From: Roseomonas sp. KE2513
Lineage (GTDB): Bacteria; Pseudomonadota; Alphaproteobacteria; Acetobacterales; Acetobacteraceae
DNA length: 64,000 bases
Direction of reading: 5' to 3'
Assembly (NCBI RefSeq): GCF_016107305.1
Contig: NZ_RCVR01000009.1
Location: 148,257 to 212,256, forward strand
Positions 27,240 through 36,326 of the stretch are shown one piece after another. The notes beneath the pieces are model-generated. The model made no database searches. It was not told the DNA's origin and saw only the letters and a list, made by a program, of their open reading frames with translations. Position 1 is the stretch's first letter; the number at the start of each line of letters is the position of its first letter. A program made the translations under genes and the position numbers.

Positions 27240-30010
27240 CGGGTCCCGGGCCCGGCGCGGCGGCACGCGGGCCGGCGCTGCGCCGGCTCGGCCGGCTGCG
27301 CGCCAGGGCCCGGGCGGCGCTGTTCTGGGAAGCCCTTTGGCCACGGCTCTGGCCGGTGCTGGGGGTGCTTGGGGTCTTTCTCGTCCTCGCCCTCTCGGGC
27401 GTGTTCCTGCTTCTGCACCCGCTGCCGCACCTCCTGCTGCTGGGAGTGCTCACCGGGGCGCTGGTGGTGGCGGTGCTGCACGGACTGCGCGGCCTCTCCC
27501 TTCCGGACGAGCCCGCGGCGGACCGGCGGCTGGAGCGCGCCTCCGGCCTGCCGCACCGGCCGCTCGCCGCGCTGCACGACCGGCCAGCGGGGGGCGATGC
27601 CACCTCGCTCGCGCTGTGGCGCCTGCACCAGGCGCGGGAGGCAGCGCGGATCCGCGCGCTGCGGGCCGGGGTGCCGCGGCCGGGGCTGCCGGCGCGCGAT
27701 CCGCGCGCGCTGCGGGCGGGGCTCGCGGTCGCGCTGGTGGCCTCCCTCGTCGCCGCGGGGGCGGAGGCGCCGGAGCGGCTGCGTCGTGCCCTCTGGCCGG
27801 CGGCGGCACCGGCCGTGCCGGGTCTGTCCGCGCAGCTTGAAGCCTGGGTGACGCCGCCGGCCTATACGGGCGCGGCGCCGGTCTTCCTCGATCCTGCGGG
27901 CGGGAGCGTGACGGCGCCGGCGGGCAGCCGGCTGCGGGTGGCGCTCTCGGGCGGCAGCGGCGCGCCGGAGCTGCTGCGGGACGGCTCGCCCGCGGCCGCC
28001 TTCCAGGCGCTCGGCCCCGGGAGCCACAGCGCGGAGATGGTGCTCGATGCCGGGGGGCAGCTCGCCGTGCGGCAGGGCGGGCGAGACGTGGCCGCCTGGT
28101 CGCTCGCCGTGCAGGCCGACGCCCCGCCGCGCATCGCTTTCGCCGAGCCGCCGGCCCAGGCCGTGCGGGGGCTTGGCACGCGCCTGCCCTGGCGCGCCGA
28201 GGATGACTGGGGCGTTGCGAGCGCGGCGGCCGAACTCCGCCTCGCCGCGCGTCCCGACGCGCCGCCGCTGGTCATCGACCTGCCGCTGCCGCCGGGCCAG
28301 CCCAAGGCGCCGCGCGGGGTGGCGCAGCCCGACCTTTCCGCCCATCCCTGGGCAGGGCTGCCGGTGCGCGTGTCCCTGCTGGCGCGGGACGGCGCGGGGC
28401 AGGAGGGTCGTTCCGATGAGGCAGCGCTGACCCTGCCGGAGCGGACCTTCAACCACCCGATCGCGCGCGGGCTGATCCTGCTGCGCAAGGGCCTCTCGCT
28501 CGATCCCAGCCAGCGGCGGCCGGCGATGGAGGGGCTGGAGCGGCTGGCGGGCCAGCCCGATGCCTTCGAAAACGACACCGCGACCGCCCTCGCGCTCCGC
28601 TCCGCCCGCACGCGGCTGGAGAGCGATACGCGCCCGGAGGCGGTGGGCGAGGTGCAGCAGACGATGTGGGAGACCGCCCTCGCCCTCGAGGAGGGCCGCG
28701 CCGACCGCACCGCCCGAGCCCTGGCCGAAACGCGGGAGCGCCTGCGCGAGGCCCTGCGCGAGCGCCAGCAGCAGGAGCGCGAGCGCGCCGAGGAGCGACA
28801 GCGCGAGGCGGACCGCCAGGAGGCCGAGCAGCGCCGCGAGCAAGAGGCCCGTCAGAACGGGGAGCCGCCGCCGCGCGAGGCCGATCAGGCCCAGCCTCCC
28901 GGCGAGAACAACCAGACTGCCGCCAACCAGGAGCAGCAGCAGCGCGAAGCCCAGCGCGACGCCGCCCGGACGGAGACGGACCGCCGCATCCAGGAGCTGC
29001 GCGACGCCGTGCGGCGGCACCTCGACGCCCTGGCGGAGCGGATCCAGCGCGACAGCGGCGAAACGCCGCCCGAGGCCCCCCCGCCCCAGGCGCGCCCGCA
29101 GGAGCGCCGCGAGGCCGAGCGCCGCACCGACCGCATGCGAGAGCAGAACCGCGAGGACCGCCCCGAGGACGCCGAGCGCGAGCTGGCCGAACTCGAGAAG
29201 ATGCTGGAGGACCTCGAGAACGGCCAGATGGCCGAGAACCGGCGCGAGGAGCGCCGACAGCGGCGCGAGCGCGGGCAGCAGCAGATGGGCGTGATCCAGG
29301 ACATGGTGCGCCGCGAGTCCGGCCTGCTCGATGGCGCCCACCGCCGCAGCGAGGCCGAGTCCGCACGGCGCGAGCGGGAGCGCCGCCAGTCCTATCCCTG
29401 GAACCGCGGCCTGCCACCCGAGCCCCAGGCGCAGCCAACGCCGCCCGAGACGACGGCGGATGCCCGGGTGCAGCGGGCGCTCCGCCGCGCGCTCGGCGAG
29501 CTGATGCAGCAGCAGGGCGACCTGACCGGGGAAGTGCCTGCCCCCCTTGGCCGCGCCGACCAGGCGATGCGCGACAGCGCCGAGGCCCTGGGCAGCGGCG
29601 CCGACCCGCGCCCGCACCAGGAACGGGCGATCCGCGAGCTCTCCGAGGGCGGGCGGCAGATGGCGCAGCGCATGCAACGTCAGTTCGGCCGCCCCGACCG
29701 CCCCCAGCCCGGCGAGGAAGAAGGCGAGGGCGAAGGAGAAGGCCAGGGCGACGCCATGGCGGACGGCTCCGAGCGCGGCGGCGAGGGCCAGGACCAGATG
29801 GCCCAGAACGGCGAAGGACGCGACCCGCTGGGCCGGCGCCTGCGGGAAGGAACCGGAACCTCAGAGGAGGGCGGCGATACCCGTGTGCCGGAAGAGGCGG
29901 AAATGCTCCGCACCCGGCGGCTGCAGGAGGAACTGCGGCGGCGCCACGCGGAACGGGAACGGCCGACGGCTGAGCTGGATTATATCGACCGGCTGCTGCG
30001 GTTGTTCTGA
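27236..30010 (+). CDS. DUF4175 / TIGR02302 family membrane protein
   Basis: A 924-residue alphaproteobacterial protein of unknown function. Two transmembrane segments lie at about 37-58 and 62-82 and another near 165-180; a presumably periplasmic beta-rich part follows to about 410; then a very long polar, Glu/Gln/Arg-rich region (about 480-900) forms predicted coiled coils and a Gly/Glu-rich low-complexity stretch. The C-terminus RPTAELDYIDRLLRLF is the conserved end of the family. A role in envelope organisation is likely but unproven. The GTG start overlaps the lysA stop. Repeat copy D begins shortly after the gene ends. Confidence 0.88.
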   Translation: MTGPGPGAAARGPALRRLGRLRARARAALFWEALWPRLWPVLGVLGVFLVLALSGVFLLLHPLPHLLLLGVLTGALVVAVLHGLRGLSLPDEPAADRRLERASGLPHRPLAALHDRPAGGDATSLALWRLHQAREAARIRALRAGVPRPGLPARDPRALRAGLAVALVASLVAAGAEAPERLRRALWPAAAPAVPGLSAQLEAWVTPPAYTGAAPVFLDPAGGSVTAPAGSRLRVALSGGSGAPELLRDGSPAAAFQALGPGSHSAEMVLDAGGQLAVRQGGRDVAAWSLAVQADAPPRIAFAEPPAQAVRGLGTRLPWRAEDDWGVASAAAELRLAARPDAPPLVIDLPLPPGQPKAPRGVAQPDLSAHPWAGLPVRVSLLARDGAGQEGRSDEAALTLPERTFNHPIARGLILLRKGLSLDPSQRRPAMEGLERLAGQPDAFENDTATALALRSARTRLESDTRPEAVGEVQQTMWETALALEEGRADRTARALAETRERLREALRERQQQERERAEERQREADRQEAEQRREQEARQNGEPPPREADQAQPPGENNQTAANQEQQQREAQRDAARTETDRRIQELRDAVRRHLDALAERIQRDSGETPPEAPPPQARPQERREAERRTDRMREQNREDRPEDAERELAELEKMLEDLENGQMAENRREERRQRRERGQQQMGVIQDMVRRESGLLDGAHRRSEAESARRERERRQSYPWNRGLPPEPQAQPTPPETTADARVQRALRRALGELMQQQGDLTGEVPAPLGRADQAMRDSAEALGSGADPRPHQERAIRELSEGGRQMAQRMQRQFGRPDRPQPGEEEGEGEGEGQGDAMADGSERGGEGQDQMAQNGEGRDPLGRRLREGTGTSEEGGDTRVPEEAEMLRTRRLQEELRRRHAERERPTAELDYIDRLLRLF

Positions 30011-30032
30011 TCTGACGGCGCGGGCTACTTCA

Positions 30033-30260
30033 GGGGAGAGAAAGGATTCTCTCCCCCGAGCCCCCCACTCATCTTTTTCTACCTGTGTGAAATGCTTTGC
30101 GGCCGGTGCGCCTCGGGTCCTAGACCCGAGGCGACTGCACGCCCAGGAAGGGCACAGGGAAAGAACCGCTCCAATCATCGCATCCGCGGCAGCCAAGCGG
30201 GGATCCAAGGGCCTCAGGCCCTTGGCGGGTGAGGTCTGGAGAGGGCGGAGCCCTCTCCAG
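30033..30260 (+). repeat. Four-hairpin dispersed repeat, copy D
   Basis: Sits in the convergent gap between the DUF4175 gene and the peptidoglycan-binding gene. Hairpin 1 (30033-30056) is a shorter 10-bp version, GGGGAGAGAA with TTCTCTCCCC. Hairpin 2 is perfect (CGCCTCGGGTC, CTA loop, GACCCGAGGCG). Hairpin 4 (30236-30260) reads CTGGAGAGGGC with GCCCTCTCCAG: relative to copy A a C-G pair has become T-A with pairing kept. Confidence 0.9.
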
Positions 30261-30272
30261 AGGGGCCGTGCC

Positions 30273-31169
30273 TCACCCCAAAACTTCGTCTGCCCCCAGG
30301 ACCGACGTCGTGAAAACATGGGCGTTGTTGACTATCCAGCGCGGGTCCGCGCGCAAGGCGGCCATGAAGGCGCGGTGCCCGTCCTGTTCGCGACCAACAA
30401 GGCAACCGGCGCCGGCGCCGCCCACTTCGTCCTGCGGCGCGCCGAGGCCGCCGTGCTGGTCGATAATGAGCAACTCCTCGCCCTCCGGGTCGTCCGCGCG
30501 GTGGAAGTCGCGGTTGGCGTCGCGGGTCACGGGCAGGGGTGTCAGTTGCACCAGGGCTTCCTGTTCCTGGGGCGTCCCGATGGCGGTGCGGCCGACGACC
30601 CAGGCGCGATGCTGGCCGTGGCGCAGCCGCGGGGCCCCGGCGGGTTCGGCGGGTTCCTCGACGGCGGGGCGGCCGGGGGCGGTGGTGGCGGTCCAGGCGC
30701 CGGCGATCTCCGGGCGGCCGCCGGGGGCGACGCGCAGCAGCAGGCGCAGGTCGTCGAAGTGGTCAGGGCGGCGCGGGGTGCGGCGGCCCTGCGTGTCGAG
30801 CCCTTCGACGTAGATGATATTAGTGCAGTCCGGGTGGCGGCAGATCCAGTCGCCGCGGCGGAGAAGGGCGGCGGCGATCCGGCCAGCGAGGTCGGGGCCG
30901 GGATGCAGCGGCAGGACCTCGGGCGCGGCGAGGAGGGCGCGCGCCGCGTCGGGCGAGAGCGCGCCCTCGTAGTCGAGGCCCGAGAGGCGGCAGAATTCCA
31001 TCAGCGCCCACTGGGTGGCCGGTCCGAGGAAGCCGTCCTCCGGCGGGTCGAGCAGGCCTGCGGCCGAGAGACGCGCCTGGAGTTCCGAGACCAGGGTGTT
31101 GTCCTTGATGAGGAGGGCCGAGGTCAGCGGCTCCTTCCCTTCGCGCGCGAAGGCGTCCAGTCGCTCCAT
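30273..31169 (-). CDS. Protein with an N-terminal peptidoglycan-binding-like domain
   Basis: A 298-residue protein. Residues about 15-75 (LIKDNTLVSELQARLSAAGL, then DGFLGPATQWALMEFCRLSGL) match a peptidoglycan-binding-type helical repeat. The rest contains the paired cysteines WICRHPDCTNI and later RAWVVGRTAIGTPQEQEALV and NRDFHRADD, but I do not recognise the fold. There is no signal peptide. The start has GGAGGAACG before the ATG. It lies 77 bp downstream of the hybrid kinase gene on the same strand, and its stop is 12 bp from repeat copy D. An endolysin-like or wall-sensing role is possible but unproven. Confidence 0.7.
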   Translation of the reverse strand: MERLDAFAREGKEPLTSALLIKDNTLVSELQARLSAAGLLDPPEDGFLGPATQWALMEFCRLSGLDYEGALSPDAARALLAAPEVLPLHPGPDLAGRIAAALLRRGDWICRHPDCTNIIYVEGLDTQGRRTPRRPDHFDDLRLLLRVAPGGRPEIAGAWTATTAPGRPAVEEPAEPAGAPRLRHGQHRAWVVGRTAIGTPQEQEALVQLTPLPVTRDANRDFHRADDPEGEELLIIDQHGGLGAPQDEVGGAGAGCLVGREQDGHRAFMAALRADPRWIVNNAHVFTTSVLGADEVLG

Positions 31170-31246
31170 CGTTCCTCCCGGGCGCCGAGCTCGGCACGGG
31201 GGACGAACGGGCGCGAGGCGTGGCCGTTGCCCGCGGGCGCGGCCGG

Positions 31247-32998
31247 TCAGGTGCCAGGGGCGGCGGGCGTGTCCGGCCGGTCCGCGCCTGGCACGGCCAG
31301 GCGCGCGTCCAGGATGGCGCGGATTGCCTCGGCGAGTCTCGGCACGACGTAGGGTTTCTCGATGAGGGCGAGTTCGCGCGAGGGCGCGCCCTCCTCCGGG
31401 CTCAGGGCGGCCGGTCCGCCGGAGGTCGCAAGGATAGGCAGGCTTGGCCAGCGGCGGGCCACCTCCTCCGTCAGCTGGTGGCCCGAGATGCCCGCGAGGC
31501 CCGTATCCGTGAACAGCAGCGCCACGCCGGGATTGTTCTCGAGCGCGGTAAGCGCGCCGGAGGCGTCCTTCGCCCCGATGACGTGGTAGCCGAGCGACTG
31601 GAGCCCCTCGGCCGTGCAGGCGAGGATTTCCGGTTGGTCCTCCACCACCAGGACCGTCTCGCCGTGGCCGATGCAGGGGTCCGAGACCTGCACCACGGAC
31701 GTGCCGGCCTTTTCGCTGACCTGGAGGCGGGGAAGGATGATCGTGACGGCGGTGCCGGTGCCGGGATGGCTGTCGATCGCCACATGGCCGCCGGCATGGG
31801 TTGCGAACTCGATCACCTGATAGAGGCCGAGGCCCGTTCCCTTGCCCGCGGGCTTGGTGGTGAAGAAGGGCTCGAAGGCGCGGGCTACCACCTCGGGCGA
31901 CATGCCGCTGCCGGTGTCGCGCACCGTGATCCGCATGAACTCCTGCCCGGCGATCGGCAGCGGGTCCGGCACGCCGGGATCGCCGCGCGTCGCCCGCGCG
32001 GTCTCGATCCGGACGGAGCCGCCCTCGGCCATGGCGTCGCGCGCGTTGATCACGAGGTTGAGCAGCGCGATCTCGAACTGGTTGGGATCGGCGAGCACGA
32101 TCCAGGGGCAGTCGACGAGGGCGAAGTCCACGCCAAGGGCGCTGGCGGAGGACTGGCGGATGAGGTCGGCCATGCCGAGGACGATGGCGTTCGGGTCCAC
32201 CGGCCGCGGCTCGCGCAGCTGTTGGCGGGAGAAGGCGAGGAGGCGCTGGGTGAGGAGGGCGGCGCGCTTGGCCCCGCTGCGCGCCTGCTCGATGCTGCGC
32301 CCGGCGCGGTCGAGGTCGAGCTCCTTGATGGAGCGCTCCGCCCGGTCGAGGTTGCCGAGGATGACCATCAGCAGGTTGTTGAAGTCGTGCGCCACGCCGC
32401 CCGTGAGGTGGCCGACCGCCTCCATCTTCTGCGTCTGGTGGAGCTGGTCCTCGGCCTGCCGGCGCGCGGTGATGTCGGTGTAGAGCGTGACGTAGCCGCC
32501 ATCCGGCAGGCGGTTGCGCCGGAGCTCCAGCACCTGCCCGTTGGGCCGCCGCCGCTCGATGGTGCCGAGGCTGAGGCCGCGGCGGATCTGCTCCAGCCGG
32601 CGGGCGACCTCGGCTTCGATGTCCACCTCGCCGAACTCGCCGGCTTTGGCCTGGGCGCGCAGGATCTCCTCCAGCGACATGCCGACATGCAACTGCTCCG
32701 GCGGGACGCCCGTGCAGTCGGGGAAGCGCGCGTTCCACTCCAGCAGGTGGAGATCGGCATCCATCATCATGACGCCGTCCGTCATGCCGGAGAGCAGCGC
32801 GGCGAAGCGGTCGGCCCGAGTGCTGTCCGAAACGGTGGGTGCGGCCGGTACCGTGGAGGCCGCCGCGACCGGCGCGACAACGACGGCCGGAACGGCATCG
32901 GCGCCGTTGCCATTGCCGGGCGGGCGGCGCCCCCCGTGCCGCAGGCGCCGGCCGGCCGCGGAGAGTAGATCGATGCCTGCTCGCCTCCATCCAGGCAC
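31247..32998 (-). CDS. Hybrid sensor histidine kinase with PAS domain
   Basis: A 583-residue soluble two-component kinase. After an Ala/Pro-rich leader comes a PAS domain (about 62-180, FAALLSGMTDGVMMMDADLH to YTDITARR), a HisKA dimerisation helix with phospho-His204 in GGVAHDFNNLL, an ATPase domain with N-box NLVINARDAM, DTGSGMS and GKGTGLGLYQV, and a receiver domain (about 450-565) whose phosphoacceptor Asp is in LLFTDTGLAG. No transmembrane segment is seen, so it senses a cytoplasmic signal. The start is GTG 32998 with AAGGA 7 bases upstream. No response regulator is adjacent. Confidence 0.9.
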   Translation of the reverse strand: MPGWRRAGIDLLSAAGRRLRHGGRRPPGNGNGADAVPAVVVAPVAAASTVPAAPTVSDSTRADRFAALLSGMTDGVMMMDADLHLLEWNARFPDCTGVPPEQLHVGMSLEEILRAQAKAGEFGEVDIEAEVARRLEQIRRGLSLGTIERRRPNGQVLELRRNRLPDGGYVTLYTDITARRQAEDQLHQTQKMEAVGHLTGGVAHDFNNLLMVILGNLDRAERSIKELDLDRAGRSIEQARSGAKRAALLTQRLLAFSRQQLREPRPVDPNAIVLGMADLIRQSSASALGVDFALVDCPWIVLADPNQFEIALLNLVINARDAMAEGGSVRIETARATRGDPGVPDPLPIAGQEFMRITVRDTGSGMSPEVVARAFEPFFTTKPAGKGTGLGLYQVIEFATHAGGHVAIDSHPGTGTAVTIILPRLQVSEKAGTSVVQVSDPCIGHGETVLVVEDQPEILACTAEGLQSLGYHVIGAKDASGALTALENNPGVALLFTDTGLAGISGHQLTEEVARRWPSLPILATSGGPAALSPEEGAPSRELALIEKPYVVPRLAEAIRAILDARLAVPGADRPDTPAAPGT

Positions 32999-33360
32999 AG
33001 CTTTTTCCTTATCTGGGCTGGGCGTTTCACCAATGTTTCACTCAGCCTCCAGGGGAAGCTAGGAACGGGATGCGGAACAACAACGACATAGGATAAGTTT
33101 TGTTATCAGCACGATTCGTTGAGAATCCAGTCGGTTTTTCTCCGCGGCGCAGCAAAATCTCCTCTTTCGAGACACGAACCTCCTGATAATCGAACCCGCA
33201 TGTTCCGGAAATACATCCTCCACGGTGCTCCGAAGATCCGGGCGTAAACGGCTGACCTTGCCCGCGGTTGGCCGGTCCGGTTCCACCATCGTTGAACAGC
33301 TTCGGGCGGTCGCCCCACGCGGAACCCGCCGGCTGTGCCCTGGCAGGTCGCGAAAAAATT
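32999..33360. other. Non-coding stretch upstream of the kinase gene
   Basis: A 360-bp stretch between the kinase start and the end of the AI-2E-type gene. The region 33,080-33,200 is richer in A and T than its surroundings and probably carries the kinase promoter on the minus strand. I find no gene, hairpin or repeat that I can support. Confidence 0.4.
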
Positions 33361-34449
33361 TCAGGCGGGCGGGGACTCCGTGCCGGCGGCGTCCCGCCAG
33401 AGCATGACCAGCACAGCCATGACGGCCGGGCCGAGGAAGAGGCCGAGGAGCCCGAGGCTCTCCACCCCGCCAAGGATGCCGAGCAGGACCCAGAGGAAGG
33501 GCAGTCGAGTCGCACCGCCGATGAGCGCCGGGCGCACCAGGTGGTCGGCCAGGAACAGCACGACCATGCCGAAGACGAAGACGCTGACCGCCGCCGCCAG
33601 GGCGCCCGCGGAAAGGAGGACCAGCGCCGCCGCGCCGAAGACGAGGGGGGCGGCAAAGGGCACCATGGCCGCGACCGCCGTCAGCGCCGCGAACATCACG
33701 GGATGGGGGACGCCCGCCACGCCATAGGCAATGCCGAGCAGCACGCCCTCCGCCAGGCCCACCAGCACGAGGCCGCTGACCGTGCCGCGGATCGAGGCCA
33801 CCGCCTGCCGCCCGAGCCGCTCGCAGCCTGGGCCCAGCAGGCGGTCCGCCACGCGCTGCACCTGGGCCGCCAGGGCCTCGCCGTCGCGGAAGAGGAAGAA
33901 GAGGGCGAGGAGGGTGAAGCCGAAGAGCACGGCGCGGTGGGCCAGCGCCCCCCCGAAGCTGCGGCCGAGGCCGATCAGTTCCCCCTGGCTCAGCCGGTGG
34001 AGAAAACCTGCCGCAGCCCCCGGCGCCGAAAGCGCCTGCGTCCACCATTCCGCGGCTTGCGGCCCGATAAGGGGAAGGGTGGGAACCCAGGCGGGCAGGG
34101 TGGCGCCGTGCGCCCGCGCCGCCGCCAGCCAGTGCAGGGCGGCGCGCGCTTCCTCTCCCAACTCCACCGCGACGAGGCCGAGGGGCAGGAGGAAGACGAG
34201 GGCCAGCGCCGCTGTCGCGAGGGCCGGGATCAGCACGCCGGAGGGCGCCGCCCCTCGCGCCTGCAGGCGCTGAACGAGTGGCCAAGTGGCGATCGCGAGG
34301 ACCACCGCCCAGCCAAGCGCGGGAAGGAAGCCCCGGATGATCCAGCCGCCGAGCAGCACCAGCCCGAGGAGGAGAGCCACTCGCGCCGCGCGCTGGAGCC
34401 GGGCGGAGGGGGCTGAAGGCAGAGCGGGGCGTTCCATGGAACGCACCAT
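33361..34449 (-). CDS. AI-2E family transporter
   Basis: A 362-residue inner-membrane protein with about eight hydrophobic segments. The family plan is visible: two N-terminal helices (about 24-60), a third segment, a long extracytoplasmic portion with SFGGALAHRAV, then the block GLVLVGLAEGVLLGIAYGVA, LVFGAAALVLLSAG and DHLVRPALIGGATRLPFLWV, the last being a family hallmark. Members export diverse solutes or act in Na+/H+ antiport; AI-2 itself is rarely the substrate. Two in-frame starts, 34449 and 34437, are equally plausible. It is divergent from the lipase-like gene. Confidence 0.88.
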   Translation of the reverse strand: MVRSMERPALPSAPSARLQRAARVALLLGLVLLGGWIIRGFLPALGWAVVLAIATWPLVQRLQARGAAPSGVLIPALATAALALVFLLPLGLVAVELGEEARAALHWLAAARAHGATLPAWVPTLPLIGPQAAEWWTQALSAPGAAAGFLHRLSQGELIGLGRSFGGALAHRAVLFGFTLLALFFLFRDGEALAAQVQRVADRLLGPGCERLGRQAVASIRGTVSGLVLVGLAEGVLLGIAYGVAGVPHPVMFAALTAVAAMVPFAAPLVFGAAALVLLSAGALAAAVSVFVFGMVVLFLADHLVRPALIGGATRLPFLWVLLGILGGVESLGLLGLFLGPAVMAVLVMLWRDAAGTESPPA

Positions 34450-34566
34450 GCCGCACCCGCCCAGCGGGGACCAAGCGCGCGGGAAGCGGGGCGGCTGGGC
34501 ATGGGGCGGGAGGGCGGCTAGGGGGAGGCGGCGCCCTGTGCAACCCTGCCCGCCCGGAGCCCCTGC

Positions 34567-36135
34567 ATGCTGTCCCCCTCCCCCTTGTGGCAACGGGCGG
34601 CCGCGCTGCTCCTGGCCATCGCCTTCCTCGGTGCGGCCCCCTTCCGTGCTGCCCTGGCCGCGCCGCCTGATGCCGCGCGCTGCGAGGCCGCCCTCGCGGG
34701 CCCGGCGGCCGAGACCCGCCCCATTGAGCTGTCGATCTCCGGGCTGCTGCCCTTCGCGCGCGACATCCTCTCCCACCATGCCCTTCGCGGCGGGCTGCGG
34801 GACCACGAGCTGCGGCTCGGGCTGCGGCTCGGCGAGGTGCGGAACCTGCGCCTGCCCGAGGGCAATCCGGCCACGATCTATCCCCCCGGACGCAGCGCCG
34901 CGGAGGTGCTGGAGGACCCCCGCTCCCGCATCCACCCGCTCTGGCGGCTGGACGAGGCGACGGTGCTGGCGGCCGACATCGCCTACGACATCCGCCTGCC
35001 GGCGGACGGACGGCCGGTGCTGGACGCCTCAAGCGCGGCGCAGCTTCGCGCCTACCGCCTCCTGCGCCTCTACGGCGACGAATTCAGCGGCTTCGCGGCG
35101 GCGGTCTTCGAGGCGCGGCCGGAGAGCGGCCTGGCCCCGCACCGCATCCTGGCCATCGCCGGCACCCATGTCTTCGAGCACCGGGACTTCCGGAGCTGGG
35201 GATCGGGCCTCACCTTCGGGCGGGCACAGTTCACCTCCACCGCCGCGCTGCGGATGATCGCCGATGCCGCCGCCTATGCCCGCGACCCAGCGGGCGGCGA
35301 GGTGGTGCTGACCGGCCAGAGCCAGGGCGGTCTGGTGGCGCAGGGCGTGGGCTACCTCCTCCAGGCGCTGCTCGACGCAGCGCCAGGGCCGCACCGCCTC
35401 GCTCATGTCGTCTCCTGGGGTGCGGCGGGGGTGGAGGAGGTGATCGGGCGCGTGATCGCCCAGGCGCGGGAGGATGGCGGCCGGGGCCTGCCGGCCGATC
35501 TCGAGCGCCACTGGGCTGCCTCCGACGCCGACTACCCGGCCGCCGCCACCACCTGGGCCGCGCTGCTGCGGGGCTGGGCGGCCATCCCGCCCCGCAGGGA
35601 GGCGGCAAGCATCCGCGCGACCATGGCCCGCATGCGCGTGCTCGGCTACTTCTTCGAGATCGACCTCTTCGCCCGCGCCGGTACCTTCCCCGGCACGACC
35701 CTGGCCTTCCCCACCGACCTCATCCTGCCCTCGGGCTGCGACATGACGGTCGTGGAGGCGCTGATCGGGACCCGCACCGGAATGGGAGCCGGCGCGCTCG
35801 GCGTGCGCCTTGAATCCCACTTCCTGAAAGGCTATCGCCGCGCCGTCTCGCGCGGGGCCATCGCGGTGGCACGTCCCGCCCTGCCCGCGAAATGGCCCTG
35901 GGTGACGGAAGCCCTGCCGCTGGCCGAGGCGCTCGGCCTCGCCTGGCTCGAAACCCTCTACCTCGAAGGACCGGCCGCGAGCGCCGCCAATTGGCGCGAC
36001 TGCCTCGCCTCGGCGCGATGGCAAACCCAGGGAAACCGCTCCTGCCGGGAGGGCTTCTGGGAGGGGTGCGCGCCCGGTGAGGGAGCCGGCGGGTGGTGCC
36101 TCATCCGCGAGTCCGGTGGCGGTTTGCCGGGGTGA
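34567..36135 (+). CDS. Secreted lipase-like alpha/beta hydrolase
   Basis: A 522-residue protein with a signal peptide (about 1-31, cleavage after ALAA). The nucleophile elbow is GQSQGG at about 250-255, preceded by ILAIAGTHVFEHRDF, which resembles the Mbeg1/lipase-3-like group of alpha/beta hydrolases. The mature N-terminal 140 residues are unlike common lipases. Paired cysteines near the C-terminus (NWRDC, NRSC, EGCAPG, WCLI) suggest disulfides, consistent with export. The likely role is ester hydrolysis in the periplasm or outside the cell. Repeat copy E begins just past the stop codon. Confidence 0.72.
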   Translation: MLSPSPLWQRAAALLLAIAFLGAAPFRAALAAPPDAARCEAALAGPAAETRPIELSISGLLPFARDILSHHALRGGLRDHELRLGLRLGEVRNLRLPEGNPATIYPPGRSAAEVLEDPRSRIHPLWRLDEATVLAADIAYDIRLPADGRPVLDASSAAQLRAYRLLRLYGDEFSGFAAAVFEARPESGLAPHRILAIAGTHVFEHRDFRSWGSGLTFGRAQFTSTAALRMIADAAAYARDPAGGEVVLTGQSQGGLVAQGVGYLLQALLDAAPGPHRLAHVVSWGAAGVEEVIGRVIAQAREDGGRGLPADLERHWAASDADYPAAATTWAALLRGWAAIPPRREAASIRATMARMRVLGYFFEIDLFARAGTFPGTTLAFPTDLILPSGCDMTVVEALIGTRTGMGAGALGVRLESHFLKGYRRAVSRGAIAVARPALPAKWPWVTEALPLAEALGLAWLETLYLEGPAASAANWRDCLASARWQTQGNRSCREGFWEGCAPGEGAGGWCLIRESGGGLPG

Positions 36136-36145
36136 GGCGCGACTG

Positions 36146-36306
36146 TCCTGGGGAGGGCTCCGCCCTCTCTGGACCACTGGGCGAAGGCGCAGGGTTCGTC
36201 CCGCGCCCGCCACAGGCCTGAAGCCCTTGGGCCCCCGTCTGGCTTGCGCAGCTCTTTCCGAAGGGGCAGTCGCCTCGATTCCACGACACGAGGCGCACCG
36301 GCCGGA
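36146..36306 (-). repeat. Degenerate four-hairpin repeat, copy E
   Basis: Reverse-oriented, diverged copy between the lipase-like gene and the GST gene (convergent). On the minus strand it keeps CGGCCGGTGCGCCTCG with CGAGGCGACTGC (hairpin 2, seven pairs), an altered hairpin 3 (CCAAGGGCTTCAGGCCTGTGG) and part of hairpin 4 (GAGAGGGCGGAGCCCTCCCC). Hairpin 1 and its pyrimidine tract are absent, so this copy is truncated at that end. Confidence 0.8.
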
Positions 36307-36326
36307 ACCGACCGGAACAAAGCTTC

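Noticed and set aside
30273..32990. A 905-codon frame suggesting a fusion of the kinase region to the peptidoglycan-binding protein
   Set aside because: The first 600 codons are a shifted reading of the kinase gene; a strong ribosome binding site and ATG at 31169 mark the real start of the smaller gene.
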